The notes under the pieces were generated by a model, which was not told the DNA's origin, made no database searches, and was given only the letters and a program-made list of their open reading frames with translations. 64,000 bases of DNA from Shewanella glacialipiscicola (GTDB taxonomy: Bacteria > Pseudomonadota > Gammaproteobacteria > Enterobacterales > Shewanellaceae), in the NCBI RefSeq assembly GCF_023283485.1, contig NZ_JAKILU010000002.1:62001-126000 (forward strand), in the 5' to 3' direction. The translations under genes and the position numbers were made by a program. Shown here in pieces: positions 38,101 to 48,000 of the stretch. How positions within the stretch are numbered: position 1 is the stretch's first letter; each line of letters begins with the position of its first letter.

Positions 38101-41100
38101 GAAGATGGCTAAATCCCTCGCCACAGGCAGCGTGACTAGCCAAGTGCAATATGTGGATCGCATCGTTGAAACAATTCTCGAAAAAGAAGTCGAAAAAATT
38201 GTTGAGAAAGAAGTCGTCGTTGAAAAAATCGTAGAGAAGGTTGTTGAAGTGGAAGCTATTAAAGTGGAAAAAATATCTCAGGGCATCGCGCAAGGCTTAA
38301 ACAATAACGCACAACAAGCGTCTGCACCGTTAAGCTTAAGCACATCAAGCGTCAGCGGCGATGCGTTAACGGCATTTTTCAGCGCACAATCGCAAGCGGC
38401 GCAGTTACATCAACAGTTTTTAGCTATCCCGCAGCAATATGGCGATACTTTCACGACACTGATGACAGCACAAGCCCAAATGGCGAGCCAAGGCATTGCC
38501 ATTCCAGAAAGCCTGCAACGCTCGATGGAAATGTTCCACCAGCATCAAGCGCAAACTCTGCAAAGCCATAGCGATTTTATGCAGCTACAAAGCAGTAGCA
38601 GCCAAGCGGCCTTGGCGATGTTAAACAATGCGCCGATTAACTTTACCCCTGCGGTTGCTCAGCCACGTCCTGTCGCACCAGCTCAAACGGTTCCAACGCC
38701 TGTTGCTGCAACGACAGTGGCACACAATGGAGCACCAGTAGCTACTCAGGCTGTACTGACGAGACCAGCGGTTAGCACACCTGTTGCGCCTGTTGCGCAA
38801 ACAGCTCCTGTTGCTTATGCTCCTGCTGCGCCTGCGGTGACAGTACAAGTTGCACCAGTTTTAGTTGCACCTGCGGCGCCAGCAACGAGCAGTTTAAGTG
38901 CAGCCTTAGTACAACAAACTATGATGGCTGTGGTGGCCGATAAAACAGGCTACCCCACTGAAATGCTGGAACTTGGCATGGATATGGAAGCCGATCTTGG
39001 TATCGATTCCATAAAGCGCGTTGAAATCTTAGGCACAGTGCAAGACGAACTGCCGAGCTTACCTGAACTCAGCCCAGAAGATCTGGCCGAATGTCGTACC
39101 TTAGGTGAAATAGTTGACTACATGAACAGCAAGCTAGTTGCAGTTGGCTCGGTTTCAGCTACAACAGTAGCGCAAGTCACTGTTATCGCGACAACAGATA
39201 ACGGTTTAAGCGCTGCCTTAGTGCAACAAACCATGATGGCTGTAGTCGCTGACAAGACGGGCTACCCCACTGAAATGCTCGAACTCAGCATGGATATGGA
39301 AGCCGATCTTGGTATCGATTCCATCAAGCGCGTTGAAATCTTAGGCACAGTGCAAGACGAACTGCCGAGCTTACCTGAGCTGAATCCTGAAGATCTCGCC
39401 GAATGTCGCACCTTAGGTGAAATCGTTGACTACATGAACAGCAAACTAGTTGCAGCTGGCTCGGTTTCATCTACAACAGCAGCGCAAGTCACTGTTACCG
39501 CGACAACAAATAACGGCTTAAGTGCTGCACTTGTCCAACAAACCATGATGGCTGTGGTGGCTGACAAGACAGGCTATCCCACTGAAATGCTCGAACTCTC
39601 TATGGATATGGAAGCCGATCTTGGTATCGACTCCATCAAGCGCGTTGAAATTTTAGGCACAGTGCAAGATGAGCTACCGAGCTTACCTGAGCTGAATCCT
39701 GAAGATCTGGCTGAGTGTCGCACCTTAGGCGAAATCGTTGGCTATATGAATAGCAAATTACCCGCAACGGTCTCTGTTGTAGTTTCTCCAACAGCACCAA
39801 CGACTCCTGCTGCAAACGGCTTAAGCGCTGCCTTAGTGCAACAAACCATGATGGCTGTGGTTGCCGACAAGACAGGCTACCCCACTGAAATGTTAGAACT
39901 CTCCATGGATATGGAAGCCGATCTTGGTATCGATTCCATTAAGCGCGTGGAGATTTTAGGCACAGTTCAAGATGAGCTACCGGGCTTACCTGAGCTGAAT
40001 CCTGAAGATCTGGCTGAATGTCGTACCTTGGGTGAAATCGTTGGCTATATGCAAAGTAAGCTAGGCCAGAATACTACGGCAAATGTGGTAAACGTCGCTG
40101 TCGCGGCTGAGCCAGTTATCGATTTGCCACCCCATGACTTACCACCCCATAGCGAGGTGGTGCTAAAAAAGTTGCCAGCGGCGGCTGAGCTAACGCAAAA
40201 AGCAGCGCAACTATCAGCACAACAAACTCTGACACGCGTTTTTGCTAAAGATGCCTGCATTATCATTAGCGATGATGGTCACAATGCTGGCGTACTTGCC
40301 GAGAAATTGCATGCTCAAGGTCTAACGGTTGCGGTTGTGCGCTCGCCAGAAAGCCTTGTAGCCAGTGCATCACCGCTCAATAGCCACATTGCCAGCTTCA
40401 CATTAGCGGCGATTGACGATGCCAGCATCAGCGCAGTGATTAATGAGATCAAACGCTTAGGTACGGTTGCAGGCTTTATTCATCTGCAACCACAACATAA
40501 AACTTCAGCCAATGCGAAAGGTTTAGTGTTGTCCAGTGCCGCCAAAGCATCGGTCGAGCAAGCATTCTTGTTCGCCAAACACTCACAACCGCTTTTAACA
40601 GCAGCAACTGCCAATAGTGGCAGCAGCTTTATCAGCGTCAGTCGTATCGACGGTGGTTTTGGTTATCTTAACCATAATCTGATAGCTAACAGCGAGTTAA
40701 ACCAAGCTGCATTAGCAGGTCTAACTAAAACCTTGAGCCACGAGTGGCCAAGCGTGCATTGCCGTGCCTTAGATATCGCGCCAGCACTTGATGCCAAGCA
40801 ACTGGCCAATGCGGTGATCGCTGAGCTATTTGCAACCGATAAGCTATTAGAAGTTGGCATCTGTGAGGATCTGACACGCGTAACCTTAGTTGCAGGTAAG
40901 GCTGATACCCGCCACGGCGCAGCTAACTTGACGAGTGCAGATAAAATTCTAGTTACTGGCGGCGCAAAAGGTGTGACTTTTGAATGTGCCTTAAGTCTCG
41001 CAAAACGCTGTAAGGCGCACTTTATCCTTGCCGGCAGAAGCAGCCAACAAGCTATTCCCACTTGGGCACAGGGTAAAAATAACAGTGAACTTAAAGCCGC

Positions 41101-42829
41101 TGCTATTGCCCACATCCAAAGCCTAGGCGAGAAACCTACGCCAAAACAAGTGGATGCTTTAGTCTGGCCAGTTCAAAGCAGCCTGGAGATTGCATCTGCA
41201 TTGCAAGCCTTTACTGCCGTAGGCGCCAGCGCAGAGTACTTAAGCCTCGATGTTAATAATCCAGACGCGATCGCCAGCACTATCGTGCCTATCACTGAGT
41301 TATCACCTATAACTGGCATCATCCATGGTGCGGGCATACTCGCCGATAAACACATCCAAGACAAAACCTTAGATGAGTTAGCACGGGTTTATGGCACTAA
41401 AGTCACTGGTATTAGCAATCTACTTACAGCACTGGATTTAGATAAAGTAAAACTGATCGCCCTGTTCTCTTCGGCGGCGGGATTTTACGGTAATAGCGGC
41501 CAGAGCGATTACGCTATGTCCAACGACATACTCAACAAAGCCGCACTACAACTGGCACAGCAACTACCAAACGCTAAAGTGATGAGCTTCGATTGGGGGC
41601 CGTGGGACGGCGGTATGGTGAATCCAGCGCTGAAAAAGATGTTTATCGATCGCGGTGTTTATGTGATCCCGCTAAAGGCGGGTGCTGAGTTATTTGCCAG
41701 CCAATTACTGAGCAACACAGGCGCACAATTACTGGTCGGTACGGACATGCAAGGCAGCGCGCCCCATGACGACACGCCTAACGAAGTGCAAGAAACTGAA
41801 GGTAGCAATCTAAAAAAGCCTGAAGCGGATCTGACCACTGACTCGTCGGGTCCGCATGCTTTGACCGACATGCTAAAACTAGGCACGGTAAAACTACAGC
41901 GCACACTGGACCCTAAGGCAATGATCTTTATTGAAGATCACTGCATTAATGGTAATCCCGTATTACCCACTGTGTGCGCGATTCAGTGGATGCGTGAAGC
42001 CGCCTTTGATGTGCTCAAGCAGCCGGTCAAAGTGCAAAGCTACAAGCTGTTGAAGGGCATTATTTTCGACACTGCCGTGTTACAAAATGGAGCGTTAGAA
42101 AGTGCAGCCCCCACCACGTTAGAACTTGAGCTTGCACCGATTGCGTTAACGGATAAAGCCGCGAAAGATACCGATGAGTGCTTGAATAGACAATTCAGTG
42201 CCTTAATCAGCTTTGAAGGTCGTCCGCAATATCAGGCCATCCTAGTCGTTGATGATACAGCGATTGATGATTTAGCCACTGACAGCAAAGCAAAAGCTTT
42301 CGACGCACAAAGTTTGATGGGACTTTCTGCCATTGCAACCGCGAGCAGCCTTTACAGCGACGGTACGCTTTTCCACGGCCCAAGACTGCAAGGTATTGAG
42401 TCTGTGGTGAAGTTTGACGATGCGAGCTTAGTCGCCAAGGTGAGTCTACCCCATGTAGCGTTAGCAGACTGCGGGAGTTTTGTGCCTAATCTCACGTCTA
42501 AAGGCTCGCAAGCCTTTGCAGAAGATTTGCTGCTGCAGGCGATGCTGGTATGGGCGAGACTCAAATATGGCGCGGCGAGTTTGCCATCAAGCATTGGTGA
42601 GTTTATCTCCCATGCGCCGTTTGCCTTTGGCGATAAAGGGTATCTAGTGCTCGAAGTAGTGAAACACTCTGGCCGCGCCCTTGAAGCCCATATCGCGCTA
42701 TATCATCAAGATGGCCGCTTAAGCTGTGAGATGAACAACGCCAAAGTCACCGTCAGCAAAAGCCTTAACAATGCATTTTTAGCCAATAAAGTTGTAGTGG
42801 CAAAAAACGTAGAGGCAAAGGTCGGGTGA
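35135..42829 (+). CDS. pfaA: EPA synthase subunit PfaA (KS-MAT-4xACP-KR-DH-like)
   Basis: Core of the iterative PUFA synthase. 2564 residues. Ketosynthase about 28-490 with the active-site Cys226 in DAACAGS and GVSSFGFGGTNFH. Malonyl-CoA:ACP transacylase about 610-930 with Ser709 in GHSFGE. An EK-rich heptad segment (about 1005-1048), then a Pro/Ala/Val-rich linker. Four ACPs with phosphopantetheine serines S1292, S1396, S1500 and S1601 in LGIDSIKR. Ketoreductase about 1935-2200 (VTGGAKGVTFE; SDYAMSN). A C-terminal region has DHCINGNPVLPTV, a dehydratase-like HxxxGxxxxP. ATG overlaps pfaR; GGAG is upstream. Confidence 0.96.
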   Translation: MSHTPSVPNSATESKKDKRLNKRLKDMPVAIVGMASIFANSRYLNKFWDLISEKIDAITDIPDTHWRAEDYYDADKSKADKSYCKRGGFLPEVDFNPMEFGLPPNILELTDTSQLLSLIVAKEVLADANLPTDYDRDRIGITLGVGGGQKISQSLNSRLQYPVLKKVFKSSGLSDEDSEMLIKKFQDQYIHWEENSFPGSLGNVIAGRIANRFDFGGMNCVVDAACAGSLAAMRMALTELTEGRSDMMITGGVCTDNSPSMYMSFSKTPAFTTNETIQPFDIDSKGMMIGEGIGMVALKRLEDAERDGDRIYAVIKGVGASSDGKFKSIYAPRPEGQAKALERAYDDAGFAPHSIGLIEAHGTGTAAGDVAEFNGLKSVFAQGNDTNQHIALGSVKSQVGHTKSTAGTAGVIKAALALHHKVLPATINVSKPNPKLNIESSPFYLNTETRPWFQRADATPRRAGVSSFGFGGTNFHLVLEEYKPEHSSGDKYRQRSVPQTLLFAAANKTALLSELKAALSQSNNAGKSDNTHLRHIALQYPLRVLANNDARLGFVAKDIAQLQAQLNQSIAHLESGHLETSASEAWQLPSGINYRSHALVAQNESKKVAALFAGQGSQYLNMGRELACHFPEMRQQVMASDKVFAHHDQTPLSSILYPIPAFDTDAIKAQEAALTNTLFAQSAIGALSMAQYSLLTQAGFAPDMVAGHSFGELSALCAAGVISSVDYVELAFARGHAMAQKPSDTASKAADTGTMYAIILKQKNDIDALNSCLAQFDGVKIANYNAPTQLVIAGGTEQTQLAAKAISELGFKAIALPVSGAFHTPLVGHAQKPFAKAIDKAKFSAPSIALYANGTGQLHPTDGKAIKAEFKQHMLQSVRFSEQLQAMYDAGARVFVEFGPKNILQKLVENTLGEHLNELCLVSMNPNPKGDSDSQLRLAAVQLAVAGVALTEIDPYQAVTSQEIGEREAPSAMNIKLTATNHISAATKAKMAKSLATGSVTSQVQYVDRIVETILEKEVEKIVEKEVVVEKIVEKVVEVEAIKVEKISQGIAQGLNNNAQQASAPLSLSTSSVSGDALTAFFSAQSQAAQLHQQFLAIPQQYGDTFTTLMTAQAQMASQGIAIPESLQRSMEMFHQHQAQTLQSHSDFMQLQSSSSQAALAMLNNAPINFTPAVAQPRPVAPAQTVPTPVAATTVAHNGAPVATQAVLTRPAVSTPVAPVAQTAPVAYAPAAPAVTVQVAPVLVAPAAPATSSLSAALVQQTMMAVVADKTGYPTEMLELGMDMEADLGIDSIKRVEILGTVQDELPSLPELSPEDLAECRTLGEIVDYMNSKLVAVGSVSATTVAQVTVIATTDNGLSAALVQQTMMAVVADKTGYPTEMLELSMDMEADLGIDSIKRVEILGTVQDELPSLPELNPEDLAECRTLGEIVDYMNSKLVAAGSVSSTTAAQVTVTATTNNGLSAALVQQTMMAVVADKTGYPTEMLELSMDMEADLGIDSIKRVEILGTVQDELPSLPELNPEDLAECRTLGEIVGYMNSKLPATVSVVVSPTAPTTPAANGLSAALVQQTMMAVVADKTGYPTEMLELSMDMEADLGIDSIKRVEILGTVQDELPGLPELNPEDLAECRTLGEIVGYMQSKLGQNTTANVVNVAVAAEPVIDLPPHDLPPHSEVVLKKLPAAAELTQKAAQLSAQQTLTRVFAKDACIIISDDGHNAGVLAEKLHAQGLTVAVVRSPESLVASASPLNSHIASFTLAAIDDASISAVINEIKRLGTVAGFIHLQPQHKTSANAKGLVLSSAAKASVEQAFLFAKHSQPLLTAATANSGSSFISVSRIDGGFGYLNHNLIANSELNQAALAGLTKTLSHEWPSVHCRALDIAPALDAKQLANAVIAELFATDKLLEVGICEDLTRVTLVAGKADTRHGAANLTSADKILVTGGAKGVTFECALSLAKRCKAHFILAGRSSQQAIPTWAQGKNNSELKAAAIAHIQSLGEKPTPKQVDALVWPVQSSLEIASALQAFTAVGASAEYLSLDVNNPDAIASTIVPITELSPITGIIHGAGILADKHIQDKTLDELARVYGTKVTGISNLLTALDLDKVKLIALFSSAAGFYGNSGQSDYAMSNDILNKAALQLAQQLPNAKVMSFDWGPWDGGMVNPALKKMFIDRGVYVIPLKAGAELFASQLLSNTGAQLLVGTDMQGSAPHDDTPNEVQETEGSNLKKPEADLTTDSSGPHALTDMLKLGTVKLQRTLDPKAMIFIEDHCINGNPVLPTVCAIQWMREAAFDVLKQPVKVQSYKLLKGIIFDTAVLQNGALESAAPTTLELELAPIALTDKAAKDTDECLNRQFSALISFEGRPQYQAILVVDDTAIDDLATDSKAKAFDAQSLMGLSAIATASSLYSDGTLFHGPRLQGIESVVKFDDASLVAKVSLPHVALADCGSFVPNLTSKGSQAFAEDLLLQAMLVWARLKYGAASLPSSIGEFISHAPFAFGDKGYLVLEVVKHSGRALEAHIALYHQDGRLSCEMNNAKVTVSKSLNNAFLANKVVVAKNVEAKVG
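38899..40068 (+). repeat. Tandem array of four ACP-encoding repeats inside pfaA
   Basis: Four near-identical units, each starting LSAALVQQTMMAVVADKTGY and containing the LGIDSIKRVEIL pantetheine site, at spacings of 312, 312 and 303 bp between serine codons. Units 1 to 4 differ by only a few residues (for example LGMDME versus LSMDME, and LPSLPEL versus LPGLPEL in unit 4). Linkers are Val/Thr/Ala rich. Such arrays can expand or contract by recombination. Confidence 0.95.
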
Positions 42830-45000
42830 ACTTAGCCAACACACACAGCAACCAAGCTGATATGACGATAAAAAAGCTTGCCAAGCCACTGCGTATTGCA
42901 GTGTTGCTTGGCGATACGGCCAATCTTGCAGCTCACTCCGTATCCAAATCCCCCGCCGCCAAATTAAGTAGCACTAAGCTAGCGCAAACTGGCGCTAAGC
43001 TAGAACAGCTTGAGCGGTTAGAAATTTGTGCGGCCGATATCGCCCAGTCGACATTACATGAACCAACATCAGTCACCGCATTATTAAGTCACACGATTAG
43101 CGCTATTGAACAAGGCAAGCTAATTGAACTTAAATTCGATGATGGCAATCAGCCGCAGTCTTTATATTTGCTCGATGGTTTACGCGCCGCCAAACTGCGC
43201 CTACACGCACATGCGTTTATAGCTGGCTTTGCCGCTGGCAGTGGGATAACAAGCGTTGCCGATGAGGCGTTAACGATAGCAAAACGTAGCCCAGCGCAAA
43301 CTGTTCAACATCAAATCATCATTGACTCGCTGAACGAGGCCTTTATTGCACTACGCCAAGGCGTGATGGCCTTAGCGGCACGAACACAAGCGCCGCTAAA
43401 AGGTAAAGACGATACACATCATCAAGCTGGCTATTGGTTTAGCGGCCAACACCAAGCGCGGGTTTTATGTCTGAATTTAATAACAAAAAGTTTAATGACC
43501 AAAACTCTCAATCAAGCAGATATTTGCCAAAGTGTTGTACTGACCCAAGGCACACAACTATTAGCACCCAAGGCACTTGTCGATACAAGTAGGCTTTTTG
43601 TGCCGATAAGTGGTGACAATATTGATAATCTCATCGCGCAAGTATTGCAGATAGATAACACACTAAAAAATGGCACGGACTATCATGCTGAACAGCTCAA
43701 ACCTTGGTTTGAACGCTATGATGCCAACGCGCCACTGGCGTTAGTCTTGATGGCGGCATCGATTGATGACCTAAAACTTGAAGCCAAAGCCATGCTTGGC
43801 GCGCTTGAAAATGATGCTGTTCATCATGGTCAACCCTTTAAGACACCAGCGGGTAGTTGTTTTAGCGCTAGGCCGCTAGGGGATGCGGGACTGACCTTTG
43901 TTTATCCTGGCGTTGGCACCGTTTACGCCAATATGTTCAATAACTTGCATGAATATTTCCCCGCGCTGTATCACCAGCTAGAACGAGAAGGCGATTTAAG
44001 CGCCATGCTGCAATCACCGCAGATTTATGCGGCAGATGTAAAAACTGCGGCTGGCATGAGCCTAAGTCAACAAGCGATTAGCGGCGTGGGCGCCAGTTAC
44101 CTATTCACCAAGTTGTTAACCCAAGCCTTTAATATTAAACCAAAAATGGCGCTCGGTTACTCCATGGGCGAAGCGGCAATGTGGGCAAGCCTTGATGTGT
44201 GGCAAACGCCCCACGGAATGATTACCGCCACTGAAAATAGCGATATTTTCAACCATGCGATTTCTGGTGAGCTAACCGCTGTCCGCCGAGCATGGCAGCT
44301 TGCAGATAATGAAGCCATAGTGTGGAACAGCTTTGTAGTGCGCGCTGATAGCAACGAAATCAAGGCATTATTGCCAGAGTTTCCTCGCGCCTACTTAGCC
44401 ATCACTCAAGGTGATACTATTGTCATTGCTGGCTGCGAGGCAAGCTGTAAAGCCCTACTTGCCAAATTAGGTAAGCGCGGGATTGCCGCCAATCGCGTCA
44501 CGGCAATGCATACCGCGCCTGCCATGTTAGTCCATGGACAAGTACAAGATTTCTATACTCAAGCACTAAACGCCGATGCCGAGTATTCGCCGATCCGCTT
44601 TATTAGCGCAGCGCAAACTGCGCCAGTAATCGTGGATAGCCACAGCATTGGCCGCGCGATTGCCGATACCTTTTGCTCGCCACTCGACTTTAGTGCACTC
44701 ATTCAAAATGCCACTGAGCAAGGCGCAAGGCTATTTGTTGAAGTGGGCGCCGATAGGCAAACCAGTACACTCATCGATAAAATTAGCCACGCACACGCAA
44801 GCCAAAGCACTGCGAACGCGGCGACAGCCGCCATTGCTTGCAATGCCAAGGGTGCTGATGCGATTACCAGCTTACTCAAGTGTTTAGCTCAGCTGATAAG
44901 CCACAGAGTACCGCTTTCACTGGCGCCGCTCATGCAGCCATTAAGTGCTAATGCAGCCCCTTTATCATCAGCAGTATCACCAGAAGGAGAACCCCTGTGA
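42826..45000 (+). CDS. pfaB: EPA synthase subunit PfaB (acyltransferase)
   Basis: 724 residues, GTG start overlapping the pfaA stop (GTGA). N-terminal region (1-340) is a degenerate ketosynthase-like or unassigned domain. The acyltransferase is about 360-680: LTFVYPGVGTVYANMF, the nucleophile Ser446 in GYSMGEAA, AITQGDTIVIAG, MHTAPAML and RLFVEVGADRQTSTLI. PfaB is thought to influence which product is made (EPA or DHA). Codon use is like the neighbours. An internal ATG at 42862 is a less likely start. Confidence 0.93.
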   Translation: MNLANTHSNQADMTIKKLAKPLRIAVLLGDTANLAAHSVSKSPAAKLSSTKLAQTGAKLEQLERLEICAADIAQSTLHEPTSVTALLSHTISAIEQGKLIELKFDDGNQPQSLYLLDGLRAAKLRLHAHAFIAGFAAGSGITSVADEALTIAKRSPAQTVQHQIIIDSLNEAFIALRQGVMALAARTQAPLKGKDDTHHQAGYWFSGQHQARVLCLNLITKSLMTKTLNQADICQSVVLTQGTQLLAPKALVDTSRLFVPISGDNIDNLIAQVLQIDNTLKNGTDYHAEQLKPWFERYDANAPLALVLMAASIDDLKLEAKAMLGALENDAVHHGQPFKTPAGSCFSARPLGDAGLTFVYPGVGTVYANMFNNLHEYFPALYHQLEREGDLSAMLQSPQIYAADVKTAAGMSLSQQAISGVGASYLFTKLLTQAFNIKPKMALGYSMGEAAMWASLDVWQTPHGMITATENSDIFNHAISGELTAVRRAWQLADNEAIVWNSFVVRADSNEIKALLPEFPRAYLAITQGDTIVIAGCEASCKALLAKLGKRGIAANRVTAMHTAPAMLVHGQVQDFYTQALNADAEYSPIRFISAAQTAPVIVDSHSIGRAIADTFCSPLDFSALIQNATEQGARLFVEVGADRQTSTLIDKISHAHASQSTANAATAAIACNAKGADAITSLLKCLAQLISHRVPLSLAPLMQPLSANAAPLSSAVSPEGEPL

Positions 45001-48000
45001 GTTCTCAGCATTCCTCGACTATTGATAAAACTACCGAGCCTATGATTGCATCAAAAAGTGCGTCAAAAATTGCGATTGTCGGTCTCGCGACTCAATATCC
45101 TGACGCAGATAATCCCCAAACCTTCTGGCAAAATCTGCTGGATAAAAAAGACTCACGCACCCAAATCAGTCGCGAAAAGCTCAATGCTAATCCCGCCGAT
45201 TATCAAGGTGTGCAGGGTCAGTCAGACCGTTTTTACTGTGATAAAGGCGGCTACATCCAACACTTTGAGTTTGATGCCAAGGGTTATCAACTGCCTGAGT
45301 CTGCCTTTGACGGTTTAGATGAAAGCTTTTTATGGGCACTCGATTGCAGTCGTAAAGCCCTTCAAGACGCAGGAATTGCCCCAAGCGATGCCGTACTGGC
45401 GCGCACAGGTATCGTGATGGGAACCTTGTCGTTCCCCACCGCCCGCTCCAATGAATTATTTTTGCCGCTGTATCATCAAACCGTTGAAAAGGCGCTGCAA
45501 AACAAACTGAACCAAAGCGCTTTTCAACTGGCTGACTTTAACCAAGCTCATGCGGGTAAAGAGTTCAACGTCGAGCCAGCATTAAACGTCGCCAATGGCG
45601 CCGTTGCCCACACAGCCTCAAAGCTGGTCAGCGATGCACTCGGTTTAGGTGGCACTCAGTTAAGTCTGGACGCCGCCTGCGCTAGCTCAGTTTATGCGCT
45701 CAAACTCGCCTGCGATTACCTGACCACAGGCAAGGCCGATATGATGCTTGCTGGCGCAGTGTCGGGCGCGGACCCTTTCTTTATCAACATGGGATTCTCA
45801 ATTTTCCATGCCTATCCAGATCACGGCATCTCGGCGCCCTTTGATAGTAACAGCAAGGGTTTATTCGCCGGCGAAGGCGCTGGGGTTTTAGTGTTAAAAC
45901 GTTTAGACGATGCGCAGCGCGATGGTGATAACATCTATGCCGTCGTTAGCGGCATTGGTTTGTCGAACGATGGTAAAGGCCAGTTTGTATTAAGCCCCAA
46001 CAGCAAAGGCCAAGTGCAAGCCTTCGAGCGCGCCTATAGTGCGGCAAATACTCAGCCTGCCAATATCGAAGTGATTGAATGCCATGCCACAGGCACACCG
46101 CTTGGCGATAAGGTCGAACTTGCCTCGATGGAGCGTTTTTTTGAGGACAAACTCGCGGGCTCTGCTGTGCCGCTTATCGGTTCGGCAAAATCCAACTTAG
46201 GCCATTTACTCACCGCCGCGGGCATGCCGGGGATCATGAAGATGATTTTTGCCATGCGCTCGGGTCGACTGCCGCCAAGTATTAACTTATCAGCGCCGAT
46301 ATCCTCACCTAAGGGCTTATTTAGCGCTAAAAATTTACCGACAGAATTGCATGTTTGGCCAGATAAAGCCGGCAATGACCGCCGCCACGCCGGTGTTTCC
46401 GTGTTTGGTTTTGGCGGCTGTAACGCGCATTTGTTGCTGGAATCCTATGCTGCCAATACAAACAAAAAGAATGAACAACCTGCAGCCACTGTAAGTTACC
46501 AGCACACGCCATTAAATATCATTGGTTTAGCATCGCACTTCGGCCCTTTATCCTCCATTAATGCACTGGGTAACACCATAAGCGCAAAGCAACATGCCTT
46601 TATCCCGCTGCCCGCTAAACGCTGGAAAGGCTTAGATAAACATCCTGAGATCTTAGCTAACTTTGGCTTACCTGCTGTACCACAGGGCGCGTATATCGAC
46701 CAGTTCGATTTTGACTTCCTGCGCTTTAAAGTGCCGCCCAATGAAGACGATCGCTTGATCTCCCAGCAATTGCTGTTGATCAAAGTGGCCGATGAAGCGA
46801 TTCGTGATGCCAACTTAAAACCCGGCGGCAAGGTTGCCGTATTAGTGGCAATGGAAACCGAGCTTGAATTACACCAATTCCGTGGCCGCGTTAATCTGCA
46901 CACCCAACTGGCAGACAGCCTTAAAAAACAAGGGATAACACTCACACAAGCTGAGTATGTTGCCCTTGAAAAAATCGCTATGGATAGCGTGCTCGATGCA
47001 GCCAAACTGAACCAATACACCAGTTTTATTGGCAACATCATGGCGTCACGCATCGCATCCCTTTGGGACTTTAACGGCCCCGCCTTTACTATTTCGGCAG
47101 CCGAACTTTCAGTCGCCCGTTGTATCGATGTGGCCGAAAACCTCTTGTCCCAAGAGTCCTTAGATGCCGTGGTGATTGCCGCCGTCGATTTAAGTGGCAG
47201 CCTTGAGCAAGTGATCCTCAAAAACGCCGTATCGCCAGTGGCATTTACTGCAACTGATACTGGTTGGAAAGTCGGTGAGGGTGCTGGCGCGTTAGTGCTC
47301 ACTACAACACAATCAAGTGCAGCCCAATCAAGCACTGCCGCTGACAATACCCAAAGTAATAGCAACAGTTATGGTCACATCAGCGGTCAAGTGTTTGGCG
47401 CTATGTGTGATATGCAAGGTAACAACACAGCGCGCATTTGCAATGACTTGTTAACCCAAACTAAGGTGAATAGCAGCCAAATTAGTTTGATTGAAACCAG
47501 TGTTGCAGTTGAGCAACTTGCCGATTCAGAGGCGCTCAATACGCAGCTGCCGAGTGTAAATCAGCGCAGCCAAGCCGCCGATACTGTGGGACATTGCTTT
47601 GCCGCGGCGGGTATGGCGAGTATGTTGAGCGCGCTGTTACAGCTTAAAAACCATGTTCCCCAGCATCAACCAATGCAGCACGCACTCGTTGCCACGTTTA
47701 GCCAAGGTAAATGCTCGCAGTTATTGCTCAGCCAAAGTGCCACGCAAGCGCACAGTTTGCAGCAAAGGCTTGAACAAGACTTAACGCTTTCTGAGCAAAA
47801 ACACTTAATTAAACAAGTGACACTCGGTGGCCGCGATATCTATCAGCATATCCTAGATACGCCGTTGGCGGACATAGATGCAATACAGCAAAAAGCCCAA
47901 GCCATCACTGCATTGCCAACGCGCAGCCAGCGCAAGCATTTGGTCCAAATAGCTAACCAAGGCACTCAGGGCTTTGCCACACGCAGCCAAACTACTGAAC

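Noticed and set aside
46496..47365. 289-residue minus-strand frame antisense to pfaC
   Set aside because: Long antisense frames are common in this codon-biased gene; the plus strand encodes the conserved KS and CLF domains throughout.
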